Of a stretch of 64,000 bases of DNA, positions 29,540 to 37,514 are shown piece after piece. The notes beneath the pieces are model-generated. The model did not search any database, had not been told where the DNA came from, and saw only the letters and a list, made by a program, of their open reading frames with translations. This DNA is from Mycobacterium sp. (lineage in GTDB: Bacteria; Actinomycetota; Actinomycetes; Mycobacteriales; Mycobacteriaceae). The position numbers were made by a program, and so were the translations under genes. The stretch spans positions 1 through 64,000 of the forward strand of contig RXJD01000014.1 in NCBI GenBank assembly GCA_003987775.1. The letters run 5' to 3'. Position 1 is the first letter of the stretch. Each line of letters starts with the position of its first letter.

Positions 29540-29566
29540 GAGGGTCCTGCGCGCCAGCGGCGTCGA

Positions 29567-30577
29567 TCAGCCGTCGTCGTGCGCGGCCTGGAAGTCCTCC
29601 ACATGCTGCGCCACCTCGACGACGTGCTCGAAACGCGCGACGTGGAACAGCGCATCACCCTGGTGGACGATGGGCAGCTGGCTCCGCCCGATCACCAGCC
29701 CGGAATGGTCCGCGCTCACCGCGATCTCGGCGTCGCCGTAGGGATCGCTGATCGTGCCGATCTGCTCGCCGCGCGCGACCCGGGCACCGAGCGGCTTCGC
29801 GGCGCGGAACATGCCGCTCTCCGGCGCGCGCACCCAGGCGCTCGAGCGCGCCACGAACGGCTCGGCGCCGACGCGGTGCCGGCGTGACGACGGGAGCATG
29901 CCGAGCGCACGCATCACGTTGACGATGCCCTGTACCCCAGGGCGGATGGCCAGCTCGGCGAAGCGCAGCGCCTCGCCTGCCTCGTAGAGCAGCGTCGGGA
30001 TCCCTAACGCTGCGGCCGCCTCGCGCAGCGAGCCGTCGCGGACCGCGGCGTTGATCAGTACCGGCACCCCGAAGCTGCGTGCCAGCGCGAGGGTCTCGGG
30101 GTCGTCGAGGTTGCCGCGTATCTGCGGAAGGTTGTCGCGATGGATGGCCGCGGTGTGCAGGTCGATCCCGTGGGTGCAATTGGCGACGATGTCGGTCATG
30201 AACCGGTCGGCGAGCTTGGCGGTCAGCGACCCCCGCCCCGAGCCGGGGAACGAGCGGTTTAGGTCGCGCCGGTCGGGAAGATACCGCGAGTGGTGAAGCA
30301 CCCCATACACATTCACGATCGGGATCGCGATCAGCGTTCCGCGCAACTTCGCCAGCGCTGGCCGGCGCAGCAGGCGGCGGATGATCTCGACTCCATTCAG
30401 CTCGTCGCCGTGTACCGCGGCGCACACGAACAGCCGCGGGCCGTCCCGCCGGCCCCGCACCACCTGCACCCGCATGGTCAGTGGCGTGTGGGTGTAAAGC
30501 TGCGGGATCGGCAGCTCGATGGTGGCGCGCGTGCCCGGGGCGATTGACTCGCCGCCGATCACCACGTCGGTGCTCAA
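29567..30577 (-). CDS. Succinylglutamate desuccinylase/aspartoacylase-family zinc hydrolase
   Basis: A 336-residue M14-type zinc hydrolase of the AstE/AspA family. HGDE (56-59) gives ligands H56 and E59, and H141 in GIDLHTAA gives the third. DLNRSFPG (105-112) is the substrate-binding arginine motif. The C-terminal part (after about 240) is a beta-barrel domain with [21 protein letters not shown]. Family members cleave acyl-amino-acid amide bonds. It is the last gene of an operon with rimK and a retropepsin-like protease, overlapping rimK by four bases. This suggests removal or trimming of ligated amino acids, but the true substrate is unknown. Confidence 0.85.
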   Translation of the reverse strand: MSTDVVIGGESIAPGTRATIELPIPQLYTHTPLTMRVQVVRGRRDGPRLFVCAAVHGDELNGVEIIRRLLRRPALAKLRGTLIAIPIVNVYGVLHHSRYLPDRRDLNRSFPGSGRGSLTAKLADRFMTDIVANCTHGIDLHTAAIHRDNLPQIRGNLDDPETLALARSFGVPVLINAAVRDGSLREAAAALGIPTLLYEAGEALRFAELAIRPGVQGIVNVMRALGMLPSSRRHRVGAEPFVARSSAWVRAPESGMFRAAKPLGARVARGEQIGTISDPYGDAEIAVSADHSGLVIGRSQLPIVHQGDALFHVARFEHVVEVAQHVEDFQAAHDDG

Positions 30578-31479
30578 CCTTTACCCCGGGTGTTGGTCTT
30601 GCCGTGCCGGGCGTGCTTCTCGATGAATTCGATGATGAGCTTGGCGACGTCGCGCTTGGTCGCCTCTTCGATGCCTTCGAGGCCGGGCGACGAATTGACC
30701 TCGAGAACCACCGGACCGTGGTTGGAGCGCAGGATGTCGACGCCGGAGACGTTCAGGCCCAGGCGCTGCGCGGCGCGCACCGCGGTCGAGCGCTCCTCCG
30801 GGGTGAGCCGGATCAGCGAGGCAGCGCCGCCGCGGTGCAGGTTGGAGCGGAACTCGCCGGGCTTCGCCTGGCGCTTCATCGCCGCGACCACCTTGTTGCC
30901 GATCACGAAGCAGCGGAGGTCCGCGCCGTGCGCCTCCTTGATGTACTCCTGAACCAGGAAGTTCGCCTGCAGCCCCCGGAAGGCCTCGATGATCGCCTCG
31001 GCCGCAGAGCGGGTCTCACACAGCACGGTGCCCTTGCCCTGGGTGCCCTCCAGCAGCTTGACCACCAGCGGCGCGCCACCGACGATTTCGATCAGCTCGG
31101 ACGTGGCGTCGGTGGAGTGCGCGAAGGCGGTGACCGGCAGCCCGATTCCGGCGCGCGCCAGGATCTGCAGCGAGCGCAGCTTGTCGCGTGACCGGGTGAT
31201 CGCGACCGACTCGTTGAGGCAGTACGTGCCCATCATCTCGAACTGACGCACCACCGCCGAACCGTAGAACGTCACCGACGCGCCGATCCGGGGAATCACC
31301 GCGTCGAAGGTCTCGAGCTCCTCGCCGCGGTAGTGGACGGCCGGATCGTGCGAGGCGATGTCCATGTAGCACTTGAGGTGATCGAGTACCACGACGTCGT
31401 GGCCGCGCTGCTCTGCGGCCTCGACCAGCCGCCGGGTGGAGTACAGCTTCGGATTGCGGGACAGGATCGCGATTCTCAT
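30574..31479 (-). CDS. rimK: ATP-grasp ligase RimK (S6 glutamate ligase type)
   Basis: A 301-residue ATP-grasp enzyme very similar to E. coli RimK along its full length: [18 protein letters not shown] at the start, [27 protein letters not shown], then ATP-grasp motifs [41 protein letters not shown], and the metal-binding [15 protein letters not shown]. RimK adds glutamates to the C-terminus of ribosomal protein S6 in enterobacteria and can make poly-glutamate. Whether the mycobacterial S6 tail is a substrate cannot be decided from this window. It overlaps both neighbours by four bases, so the three proteins are made together. I recall no such operon at this site in M. tuberculosis. Confidence 0.92.
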   Translation of the reverse strand: MRIAILSRNPKLYSTRRLVEAAEQRGHDVVVLDHLKCYMDIASHDPAVHYRGEELETFDAVIPRIGASVTFYGSAVVRQFEMMGTYCLNESVAITRSRDKLRSLQILARAGIGLPVTAFAHSTDATSELIEIVGGAPLVVKLLEGTQGKGTVLCETRSAAEAIIEAFRGLQANFLVQEYIKEAHGADLRCFVIGNKVVAAMKRQAKPGEFRSNLHRGGAASLIRLTPEERSTAVRAAQRLGLNVSGVDILRSNHGPVVLEVNSSPGLEGIEEATKRDVAKLIIEFIEKHARHGKTNTRGKG

Positions 31480-31961
31480 GATTGTTCTTTCGGCAGCCGG
31501 TCGGCGCCCAGGCGCGGTCGTCCTGACAGATAGGAGCGGGCCGGGTCGACGTGGAAGCGTCCGCGCAGCGCGGTTCGCCCGAGCAGCATCCGGAAACGCA
31601 TGGTCTCTCGGTCGGTGAGGGTGATCTCGGCGAGGAAGCGCTCGCCGAACACCTCGACCGTGGTTTCGATGACGAAGCGCCGCTCCCGGTGCCCGCCCGA
31701 ATCCGCGACCATGCGCTCGTCCAAAACGTCGGCGAGGCAGATGCGTTCGACGCTCGCGTCATGCTGCAGCGGTCGCATCCCGAATCGCACCCGTCGCCGC
31801 CCGTTCTCGACCAGCGGCTCCACAAAGAACGCGTGCAGCGCGGAGGTCCGCGCACCGGTATCCACCTTGCATTTGATGTGTTCAATCCCCAGGTCGGGAA
31901 GCGACACCCACTCGCGCCATCCGAGCAGCGCGCATTCCCCGTGATCGATATTGCCCGCCAT
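31476..31961 (-). CDS. Retropepsin-like ATP-dependent zinc protease family protein (RimK-associated)
   Basis: A 161-residue protein of the family often annotated as ATP-dependent zinc protease or DUF785, found next to rimK in many bacteria. It has a retropepsin-like fold with active-site motif [13 protein letters not shown] (D34-T-G-A). [12 protein letters not shown] and [24 protein letters not shown] are the other conserved stretches. I chose the ATG at 31959-31961; codons upstream in the same frame show no similarity. It is the first gene of the rimK operon. Relatives include RimB, a small protease that acts in S6 modification in Pseudomonas, so a RimK-linked role is likely. Confidence 0.85.
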   Translation of the reverse strand: MAGNIDHGECALLGWREWVSLPDLGIEHIKCKVDTGARTSALHAFFVEPLVENGRRRVRFGMRPLQHDASVERICLADVLDERMVADSGGHRERRFVIETTVEVFGERFLAEITLTDRETMRFRMLLGRTALRGRFHVDPARSYLSGRPRLGADRLPKEQS

Positions 31962-32119
31962 GGACCTGTGAGACTCCGACCGGAAACGTGTTGGACAGGA
32001 GCGCCGAGGGTCGCGCGATCGGCGTCGGCGTAGAAGCCGGAATCTATCACCCGTACGGACGCGAAGCGGGGCGCCCCGGTCGCTTTCCTGCGGCGCGTCC
32101 TCGCCCCACCGGGCCGGCG

Positions 32120-32206
32120 TCAGCCCACCTTGTATACCGCCAGCGCCTTCGCGAGCAGCGCGCCCTGGGGGTCCACGATCTCGGCCTCGCAGTTGCCCAT
32201 GGTCGC
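32120..32206 (-). pseudogene. C-terminal remnant of a hotdog-fold thioesterase
   Basis: Read on the minus strand, the last 26 codons before a stop at 32120-32122 give [18 protein letters not shown] then LAVYKVG. This resembles the end of PaaI/YbgC-type acyl-CoA thioesterases, where a strand ends with a short variable tail. Nothing upstream continues the domain. Instead the frame runs into the palindrome at 32216-32275, so the 5' part appears deleted at the repeat. The family assignment rests on a short stretch and is tentative. Confidence 0.45.
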
Positions 32207-32215
32207 GCACCGGGC

Positions 32216-32275
32216 GCGAGCAGACGGGAACTCGCACGATCTGTCGCCAACCTGTGCGAGTTCGCGTCTGCTCGC
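32216..32275. repeat. Long palindrome with 22-bp arms upstream of cysD
   Basis: The left arm starts GCGAGCAGACG (32216-32237) and the right arm ends CGTCTGCTCGC (32254-32275). The arms pair at 21 of 22 positions around a 16-base loop. It is not placed as a terminator of an intact gene. It abuts the thioesterase remnant, and its outer end is repeated at 29527-29539. Confidence 0.8.
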
Positions 32276-32313
32276 CACGGGGAGGTGCCCCAGCTCGCCC
32301 GGGGCACTAACCG

Positions 32314-32345
32314 TTGACACCGGCAATCCGGGCTGGTTTTATATC
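32314..32345 (+). promoter_or_regulatory. Probable cysD promoter
   Basis: TTGACA at 32314-32319 is a consensus -35 box. Seventeen to eighteen bases further is an A/T-rich -10 region (TTTTATATC, 32337-32345). The cysD start at 32395 then has a leader of about 40 bases. No other -35/-10 pair of this quality is visible between the palindrome and cysD. The Rrf2 regulator gene after cysNC is a candidate to act here. Confidence 0.5.
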
Positions 32346-32394
32346 TTCTAATAACAGTAAATCTGGTCAATCCAACCAACTTAACCGGGAAACG

Positions 32395-33330
32395 ATGCTG
32401 ATGACCACTGACGTCAAAGCCGCCCCCGCCGCCGGTCAGTACGAGTTGAGCCACCTGCGCTCGCTCGAGGCCGAGGCGATTCACATCATCCGAGAAGTGG
32501 CCGCCGAGTTCGAGCGGCCCGTGCTGCTGTTCTCCGGCGGCAAGGACTCCATCGTGATGCTGCACTTGGCGCTCAAGGCTTTTCGGCCAGGCCGCCTCCC
32601 ATTCCCGGTCATGCACGTGGACACCGGACACAACTTCGACGAGGTCCTGCAGACCCGCGACGAGCTGGTCGCCGAAGCCGGGGTGCGCCTGGTGGTGGCG
32701 TCGGTGCAGGACGACATCGATGCCGGCCGGGTGGTGGAGACCATCCCGTCGCGCAATCCGCTGCAGACCGTCACGCTGCTGCGCGCGATCGCGGAGAACA
32801 AGTTCGACGCGGCGTTCGGCGGCGCTCGCCGCGACGAGGAGAAGGCGCGGGCCAAGGAGCGGGTGTTCAGCTTCCGGGACGAGTTCGGCCAGTGGGACCC
32901 CAAGGCGCAACGGCCCGAACTGTGGAACCTCTACAACGGGCGCCACCACAAGGGTGAGCACATCCGGGTCTTCCCGCTGTCCAACTGGACCGAGTTCGAC
33001 ATCTGGTCCTACATCGGCGCCGAGAAGGTCACGTTGCCGTCGATCTATTTCGCCCACCGCCGCAAGGTTTTTCAGCGCGACGGGATGCTGCTGGCGGTGC
33101 ACCGGCACCTGCAGCCGCGCGCCGATGAAAAGGTGTTCGAGACCTCGGTGCGGTTCCGCACCGTCGGCGACGTCACCTGCACGGGATGTGTGGAATCCGA
33201 AGCCGCCACCGTGTCGGAGGTCATTGCCGAGACCGCGGTGTCACGATTGACGGAACGCGGAGCCACCAGGGCGGACGACCGGATATCGGAGGCCGGCATG
33301 GAAGACCGGAAGCGGCAGGGGTACTTCTGA
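32395..33330 (+). CDS. cysD: Sulfate adenylyltransferase subunit 2 (CysD)
   Basis: A 311-residue PP-loop ATP pyrophosphatase, the catalytic half of ATP sulfurylase that makes adenosine phosphosulfate from sulfate and ATP. The PP-loop FSGGKDS is at residues 46-52. HVDTGHNFDEV, FDAAFGGARRDEEKARAKERVFSFRD, LFPLSNWTE-type LSNWTEFDIW and the C-terminal VGDVTCTGCVES are typical of CysD. The ATG at 32395 or the one at 32401 may be used; both follow CCGGGA. The stop overlaps the cysNC start by one base (TGATG). The product acts with CysN GTPase in assimilatory sulfate activation. Confidence 0.95.
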   Translation: MLMTTDVKAAPAAGQYELSHLRSLEAEAIHIIREVAAEFERPVLLFSGGKDSIVMLHLALKAFRPGRLPFPVMHVDTGHNFDEVLQTRDELVAEAGVRLVVASVQDDIDAGRVVETIPSRNPLQTVTLLRAIAENKFDAAFGGARRDEEKARAKERVFSFRDEFGQWDPKAQRPELWNLYNGRHHKGEHIRVFPLSNWTEFDIWSYIGAEKVTLPSIYFAHRRKVFQRDGMLLAVHRHLQPRADEKVFETSVRFRTVGDVTCTGCVESEAATVSEVIAETAVSRLTERGATRADDRISEAGMEDRKRQGYF

Positions 33331-35174
33331 TGACGACATTGTTGCGCCTTGCGACCGCGGGCTCGGTCGACGACGGCAAGTCCACGTTGATCGGACGGCT
33401 GCTTTACGACTCCAAGGCGGTGATGGAGGACCAGTGGGCGGCCGTCGAAAAGACATCGAAGGACCGCGGTCACGAGTACACCGACCTCGCACTGGTCACC
33501 GACGGCCTGCGCGCCGAGCGCGAGCAGGGCATCACAATCGACGTGGCCTACCGCTATTTCGCTACTCCCAAGCGGAAATTCATCATCGCCGACACCCCCG
33601 GCCACATCCAGTACACCCGCAACATGGTGACCGGTGCCTCGACGGCGCAACTGGTGATCGTGCTCGTCGACGCGCGGCACGGATTGCTGGAGCAGTCGCG
33701 GCGGCACGCGTTCCTGGCGTCGCTGCTGGGCATCCAGCACATCGTGCTCGCCGTCAACAAGATGGACCTGATCGGTTGGGACAAAGAGCAATTCGAGGCG
33801 ATCCGGGACGACTTCCACGCCTTCGCGGCGCGGCTGGACGTGCAGGATGTCGCCACCATCCCGATCTCCGCACTGCACGGCGACAACGTGGTGACCAAGT
33901 CCGACAAGACGCCCTGGTACGAGGGGCCGGCGTTGCTGTCTCACCTGGAAGAGGTGTTCATCGCCGGTGACCGCAACCTGGTGGACGTGCGGTTCCCCGT
34001 TCAGTACGTGATCCGCCCGCACACCCTCGAGCACCAGGACCACCGCAGCTATGCCGGCACCGTGGCCAGCGGCGTGATGCGCCCCGGTGACGAGGTGGTG
34101 GTGCTTCCCGTCGGCAAGACCACCCGAATCGCCGCCATCGAAGGACCGAATGGTCCTGTCGCAGAAGCATTTCCGCCGATGGCAGTTTCGATCAGCCTGG
34201 CTGACGAAATCGACATCTCGCGCGGGGACATGATCGCCCGCACCAACAACCAGCCCAGGGTCACCCAGCAGTTCGACGCGACCGTGTGCTGGATGGCCGA
34301 CGGGTCGGCGCTGGAACCCGGCCGCGATTACGTCATCAAGCACACCACCCGGACGACCCGGGCGCGGATCACCGGACTGGACTACCGGCTCGACGTCAAC
34401 ACCCTGCACCGTGACAAGACGGCGACGGCGCTCAAACTCAACGAACTCGGTCGCATTTCGCTGCGTACCCAGGTGCCCCTGCTGCTCGACGAGTACTCCC
34501 GCAACGCCAGCACCGGGTCCTTCATCCTCATCGATCCCGACACCAACGGCACGGTCGCCGCCGGCATGGTGCTGCGCGATGTCGCGGCCCAGAAGGCGAG
34601 CCCGAACACGGTGCGGCACAAGTCGCTGGTCACCGCCGGCGATCGGGCGATACAGGGCAGGACGGTATGGCTCACCGGTTTGTCCGGTGCGGGCAAGTCG
34701 TCGGTGGCCATGCTGGTCGAACAGAAGCTGCTCGAAAAGGGTATTCCCGCTTACGTTCTCGACGGTGACAACCTGCGGCACGGCCTGAACGCCGACCTGG
34801 GCTTCAGCATGGCCGACCGCGCCGAGAACCTGCGCCGGCTGGCGCATGTCGCCACCTTGCTGGCGGATTCCGGTCAGATCGTCCTGGTGCCGGCGATCAG
34901 CCCGCTGGCCGAACACCGGGAGATGGCCCGGAAGGTGCACGCCGACGCCGGTTTCGAGTTCTTCGAGGTGTTCTGCGACACCCCGCTCAAAGAGTGTGAA
35001 CGGCGCGACCCCAAGGGGCTGTACGCCAAAGCGCGCGCGGGGGAGATCACGCACTTCACCGGGATCGACAGCCCGTATCAGCGGCCCAAGAACCCCGATC
35101 TGCGGCTCACCGCCGACCACAGCGTCGAAGAGCAGGCGCAGAGCGTGATCGACATGCTGGAAGTGCGCGCCTAA
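33330..35174 (+). CDS. cysNC: Bifunctional sulfate adenylyltransferase GTPase / APS kinase (CysNC)
   Basis: A 614-residue fusion, the same length as M. tuberculosis CysNC. The N-terminal GTPase has the P-loop GSVDDGKST (11-19), switch motif DTPGH and NKMD; domains II and III follow to about residue 435. The C-terminal APS kinase domain has Walker [10 protein letters not shown] (near 449), [11 protein letters not shown] and LFVS-like IVLVPAISP, and ends [19 protein letters not shown]. The GTPase drives ATP sulfurylase with CysD; the kinase phosphorylates APS to PAPS, the sulfate donor and reduction precursor. It is translationally coupled to cysD. Confidence 0.95.
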   Translation: MTTLLRLATAGSVDDGKSTLIGRLLYDSKAVMEDQWAAVEKTSKDRGHEYTDLALVTDGLRAEREQGITIDVAYRYFATPKRKFIIADTPGHIQYTRNMVTGASTAQLVIVLVDARHGLLEQSRRHAFLASLLGIQHIVLAVNKMDLIGWDKEQFEAIRDDFHAFAARLDVQDVATIPISALHGDNVVTKSDKTPWYEGPALLSHLEEVFIAGDRNLVDVRFPVQYVIRPHTLEHQDHRSYAGTVASGVMRPGDEVVVLPVGKTTRIAAIEGPNGPVAEAFPPMAVSISLADEIDISRGDMIARTNNQPRVTQQFDATVCWMADGSALEPGRDYVIKHTTRTTRARITGLDYRLDVNTLHRDKTATALKLNELGRISLRTQVPLLLDEYSRNASTGSFILIDPDTNGTVAAGMVLRDVAAQKASPNTVRHKSLVTAGDRAIQGRTVWLTGLSGAGKSSVAMLVEQKLLEKGIPAYVLDGDNLRHGLNADLGFSMADRAENLRRLAHVATLLADSGQIVLVPAISPLAEHREMARKVHADAGFEFFEVFCDTPLKECERRDPKGLYAKARAGEITHFTGIDSPYQRPKNPDLRLTADHSVEEQAQSVIDMLEVRA

Positions 35175-35209
35175 GGAGCCCGGCGGCCGAGGCTGGCACA
35201 ATCCAGGGC

Positions 35210-35689
35210 ATGCGGATGTCGGCCAAGGCGGAATACGCCGTGCGGGCGATGGTCCAGCTCGCAACGGTTCCCAGCGGCACCCTGGTCAAGACCGACGAGC
35301 TGGCCCAGGCTCAGGGCATCCCGCCGCAGTTTCTCGTGGACATCCTGACCAACCTGCGCACCGACCGCCTGGTGCGCAGCCACCGCGGACGCGAGGGCGG
35401 CTACGAGCTCGCGCGCCCCGGAACCGAGATCAGCATCGCCGACGTCCTGCGGTGCATCGACGGGCCGCTGGCCAGCGTCCGCGACATCGGACTGGGCGAC
35501 CTGCCCTATTCGGGGCCCACCGTCGCGCTCACCGACGTGTGGCGGGCGCTGCGCGCCAGTATGCGGTCGGTGCTCGAAGAGACGACCGTGGCCGACGTCG
35601 CCAACGGCGCCCTGCCCGAGCATGTCGCGCGAATGGCCGATGACTACCGGGATCAGGAGAGTCAGCGGCACGGAGCCGCACGCGGTTAG
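35210..35689 (+). CDS. Rrf2-family transcriptional regulator (Rv1287 homologue)
   Basis: A 159-residue Rrf2 regulator. The N-terminal winged helix has [50 protein letters not shown], the classic Rrf2 pattern. Only one cysteine is present (LRCIDG), so it lacks the three-cysteine iron-sulfur site of IscR/NsrR and resembles the cluster-free CymR branch. CymR controls cysteine and sulfur metabolism in Firmicutes, and this gene directly follows cysD-cysNC, so control of sulfate activation is a reasonable inference. The start may be ATG 35210 or 35216. Its end overlaps a convergent glyoxalase gene by four bases. Confidence 0.9.
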   Translation: MRMSAKAEYAVRAMVQLATVPSGTLVKTDELAQAQGIPPQFLVDILTNLRTDRLVRSHRGREGGYELARPGTEISIADVLRCIDGPLASVRDIGLGDLPYSGPTVALTDVWRALRASMRSVLEETTVADVANGALPEHVARMADDYRDQESQRHGAARG

Positions 35690-36072
35690 CCCGAGCCGTA
35701 GGGCCGGGTCAGGATCTCCATGGCGTGCCCGGACGGGTCCCGGAAGTACACGCCGCGCCCGCCGTCACGGGTGTTGATCTCGCCGGGTCGCTGGGCGCGT
35801 GGGTCCGCCCAGTGGGCCAGGCCGCGGTCTTTGATCTTGCCGTAGATCGCGTCGAAGTCCTCTTCGGAAACCAGGAACGCGTAGTGCTGCGGCCGGATCT
35901 CCTCGCCGTCGGCGACGTCGGCGTAGTCCAGGCTGGCGCCGTGATCCAGGGCGACGACCAGGAACGGGCCGAACGACGTCGGACTGGGCAGGCCGAACAG
36001 TTCGGCCAGGAACCCGGCGGATTCTCGCTTGTCGCGCGACGCGACGATGGTGTGGTTGAAGCTGATACTCAT
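35686..36072 (-). CDS. VOC-family (glyoxalase fold) protein
   Basis: A 128-residue single-domain vicinal-oxygen-chelate protein. [25 protein letters not shown] opens the first beta-alpha-beta-beta-beta module, and [20 protein letters not shown] closes the second with the usual metal-ligand glutamate. [18 protein letters not shown] is the central part. Members include dioxygenases, glyoxalases and resistance proteins; no specific function can be assigned. The start ATG at 36070-36072 fits the family; the upstream in-frame codons run into a repeat element at 36099. Another VOC gene follows on the same strand about 110 bases upstream. Confidence 0.8.
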   Translation of the reverse strand: MSISFNHTIVASRDKRESAGFLAELFGLPSPTSFGPFLVVALDHGASLDYADVADGEEIRPQHYAFLVSEEDFDAIYGKIKDRGLAHWADPRAQRPGEINTRDGGRGVYFRDPSGHAMEILTRPYGSG

Positions 36073-36098
36073 GGTTCTCGCCAGTGTCCCCGCTGCGC

Positions 36099-36160
36099 CG
36101 CGAGCGTGCACAGATGCACAGCGACACGCCGCTGGCTCTGGCATTTTGCGCACGCTCGCG
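36099..36160 (-). repeat. 62-bp palindrome-ended dispersed repeat, copy 2
   Basis: Begins CGCGAGCGTGC and ends GCACGCTCGCG, a perfect 11-bp terminal inverted repeat. It has the same length as the element at 12348-12409 and, reversed, about 77 percent identity with no gaps. It fills most of the gap between two glyoxalase-family genes, just upstream of one start. Confidence 0.8.
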
Positions 36161-36182
36161 TCCCGAGGGATCGACCCGTGAC

Positions 36183-36596
36183 CTACTTCGGCGCCGTCAG
36201 CTCCAAAGCGATGTTGTCCGGGTCGCGGAACTCCAGGATGTACGACGGCCCGATGTCCTTGATGGGCTCGTGGGCAATGCCGAGCTCATCGAGATGTTCT
36301 GCGGCAGAGTCTAATTCGGCCTTACTGCCGACGCGGAACGCGATATGGTCCAAACCGCACCGGTTCTCGTCGAAGCGGTCATCGGCTACCGGCCGCAGAC
36401 CCAGCAGGCCGCCGCCCATGTCGTAGATGACGCCGCCGAACAGAAAGCCCAACCGGCGCCGGGTCGCTTCGTCGGCATTGTCGGGAGCCTCGATGAGCAC
36501 CGGCCAGTCGAACACACTCTCGTAGAACTGCCGCGACCGCTCGATGTCGGTGACGGTGAGCCGGACGTGGGCAATTGACGTGCTCGTTAAGGCCAT
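36183..36596 (-). CDS. VOC-family (glyoxalase fold) protein
   Basis: A 137-residue VOC protein: IAHVRLTVTDIERSRQFYESVFDWPV at the start, LDHIAFRVGSKAELDSAAEHLDELGI in the middle and GPSYILEFRDPDNIALELTAP at the end. This is the glyoxalase/bleomycin-resistance layout with H and E metal ligands in the expected strands. The substrate is unknown. I chose the ATG at 36594-36596; ATG 36605 adds three residues. It is divergent from the LLM oxidoreductase gene, with only 27 bases between starts, so both promoters must overlap or transcripts may be leaderless. Confidence 0.82.
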   Translation of the reverse strand: MALTSTSIAHVRLTVTDIERSRQFYESVFDWPVLIEAPDNADEATRRRLGFLFGGVIYDMGGGLLGLRPVADDRFDENRCGLDHIAFRVGSKAELDSAAEHLDELGIAHEPIKDIGPSYILEFRDPDNIALELTAPK

Positions 36597-36623
36597 CCAT
36601 CCCATGCTGCCAGAATCACTTAC

Positions 36624-37514
36624 GTGCAGATAGGTATGACGATGCCAGTGATGGAGCCGGACCTGGACGCGGCGCTGCTGCGCCAGTGGGCGCAGACGAT
36701 CGACGAGGGCCCGTTCTCGTCGCTGTGCTGGGGCGAGCGCATCGCCTTCGACAATCCGGACAGCCTGACGCTGCTGGGCGCCATCTCGGCATGGACGCAA
36801 AGGGTGCGGCTGGTCACGACGGTGATCGTGCCCCAGTTGCACGACCCGGTGATGCTGGCCAAGGGCCTGGCCACCGGCGACATGCTCAGTGGTGGTCGGC
36901 TGACGGTGGGAATCGGCGTGGGCGGCCGGCACGAGGACTACAACGCCGTCGGCGCCGATCCCAAGACGCAGACGATCCGCGGCATGGCCGAACGGGTCGC
37001 CGTCATGAAGCGGGTGTGGGCCGGGGAGAAGACCACCGACTCGGTGCGGCCGGTCGGACCCTCGCCGGTGCAGCAAGGTGGGCCGCCGCTGCACGTCGGC
37101 ACCATCGGACCCAAGACCGTGCGCAGTGCCGCCGCCTGGGCCGAGGGAATGGCCGGCACCACGTTGGACCTCGACGTGGCCAAGCAGAACGAGCTGTTCG
37201 ACGTGGCCCGTGCTGCCTGGTCCGAGGCCGGCAAACCGGAACCCCACCTGGCGACGTCGTTCTGGTTCGCGTTCGGCCCGGCGGACGAGGCCCGCGGCCA
37301 GGTGCATCGGCACCTGCGGCGCTACATGAACTGGATCCCGGCCGAGTACGTCGACGCCATGGCGCCGATGACCGGCTGGGCGGGCAGCGAGGACGAATTG
37401 GTCGCGGTGCTGCGGAGGTTTGCCGACATCGGCACGCACGAAGTGCAGCTCATTCCCACCAGCTCGGACATCGAGCAGGTGCGCCGCGCGGCCGACGTGA
37501 TCGCCGCGTTGTAG
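36624..37514 (+). CDS. LLM-class (F420-dependent type) oxidoreductase
   Basis: A 296-residue luciferase-like monooxygenase-family protein. Typical stretches are MTMPVMEPDLDAALLRQWAQTIDE, VRLVTTVIVPQLHDPVMLAKGLATGDMLSGGRLTVGIGVGGRHEDYNAVG, and PPLHVGTIGPKTVRSAAAWAEGMAG. In mycobacteria most proteins of this group use coenzyme F420 rather than FMN, but the cofactor is inferred from the clade. The substrate is unknown. The start is GTG. It ends directly against the convergent potassium channel gene, with no intergenic base. Confidence 0.85.
   Translation: MQIGMTMPVMEPDLDAALLRQWAQTIDEGPFSSLCWGERIAFDNPDSLTLLGAISAWTQRVRLVTTVIVPQLHDPVMLAKGLATGDMLSGGRLTVGIGVGGRHEDYNAVGADPKTQTIRGMAERVAVMKRVWAGEKTTDSVRPVGPSPVQQGGPPLHVGTIGPKTVRSAAAWAEGMAGTTLDLDVAKQNELFDVARAAWSEAGKPEPHLATSFWFAFGPADEARGQVHRHLRRYMNWIPAEYVDAMAPMTGWAGSEDELVAVLRRFADIGTHEVQLIPTSSDIEQVRRAADVIAAL

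Larger units (their letters stand above)
31962..32394. other. Divergent intergenic region between the rimK operon and cysD
   Basis: About 430 bases. In order it contains the rimK operon promoter region, a thioesterase gene remnant (32120 onward, minus strand), a 22-bp-arm palindrome (32216-32275) and the cysD promoter with an A/T-rich stretch (32337-32370). Each is listed separately. Confidence 0.6.

Noticed and set aside
33072-35264. A 730-codon minus-strand frame opposite cysD-cysNC
   Set aside because: It is an antisense shadow spanning two genes and has no motifs of its own.
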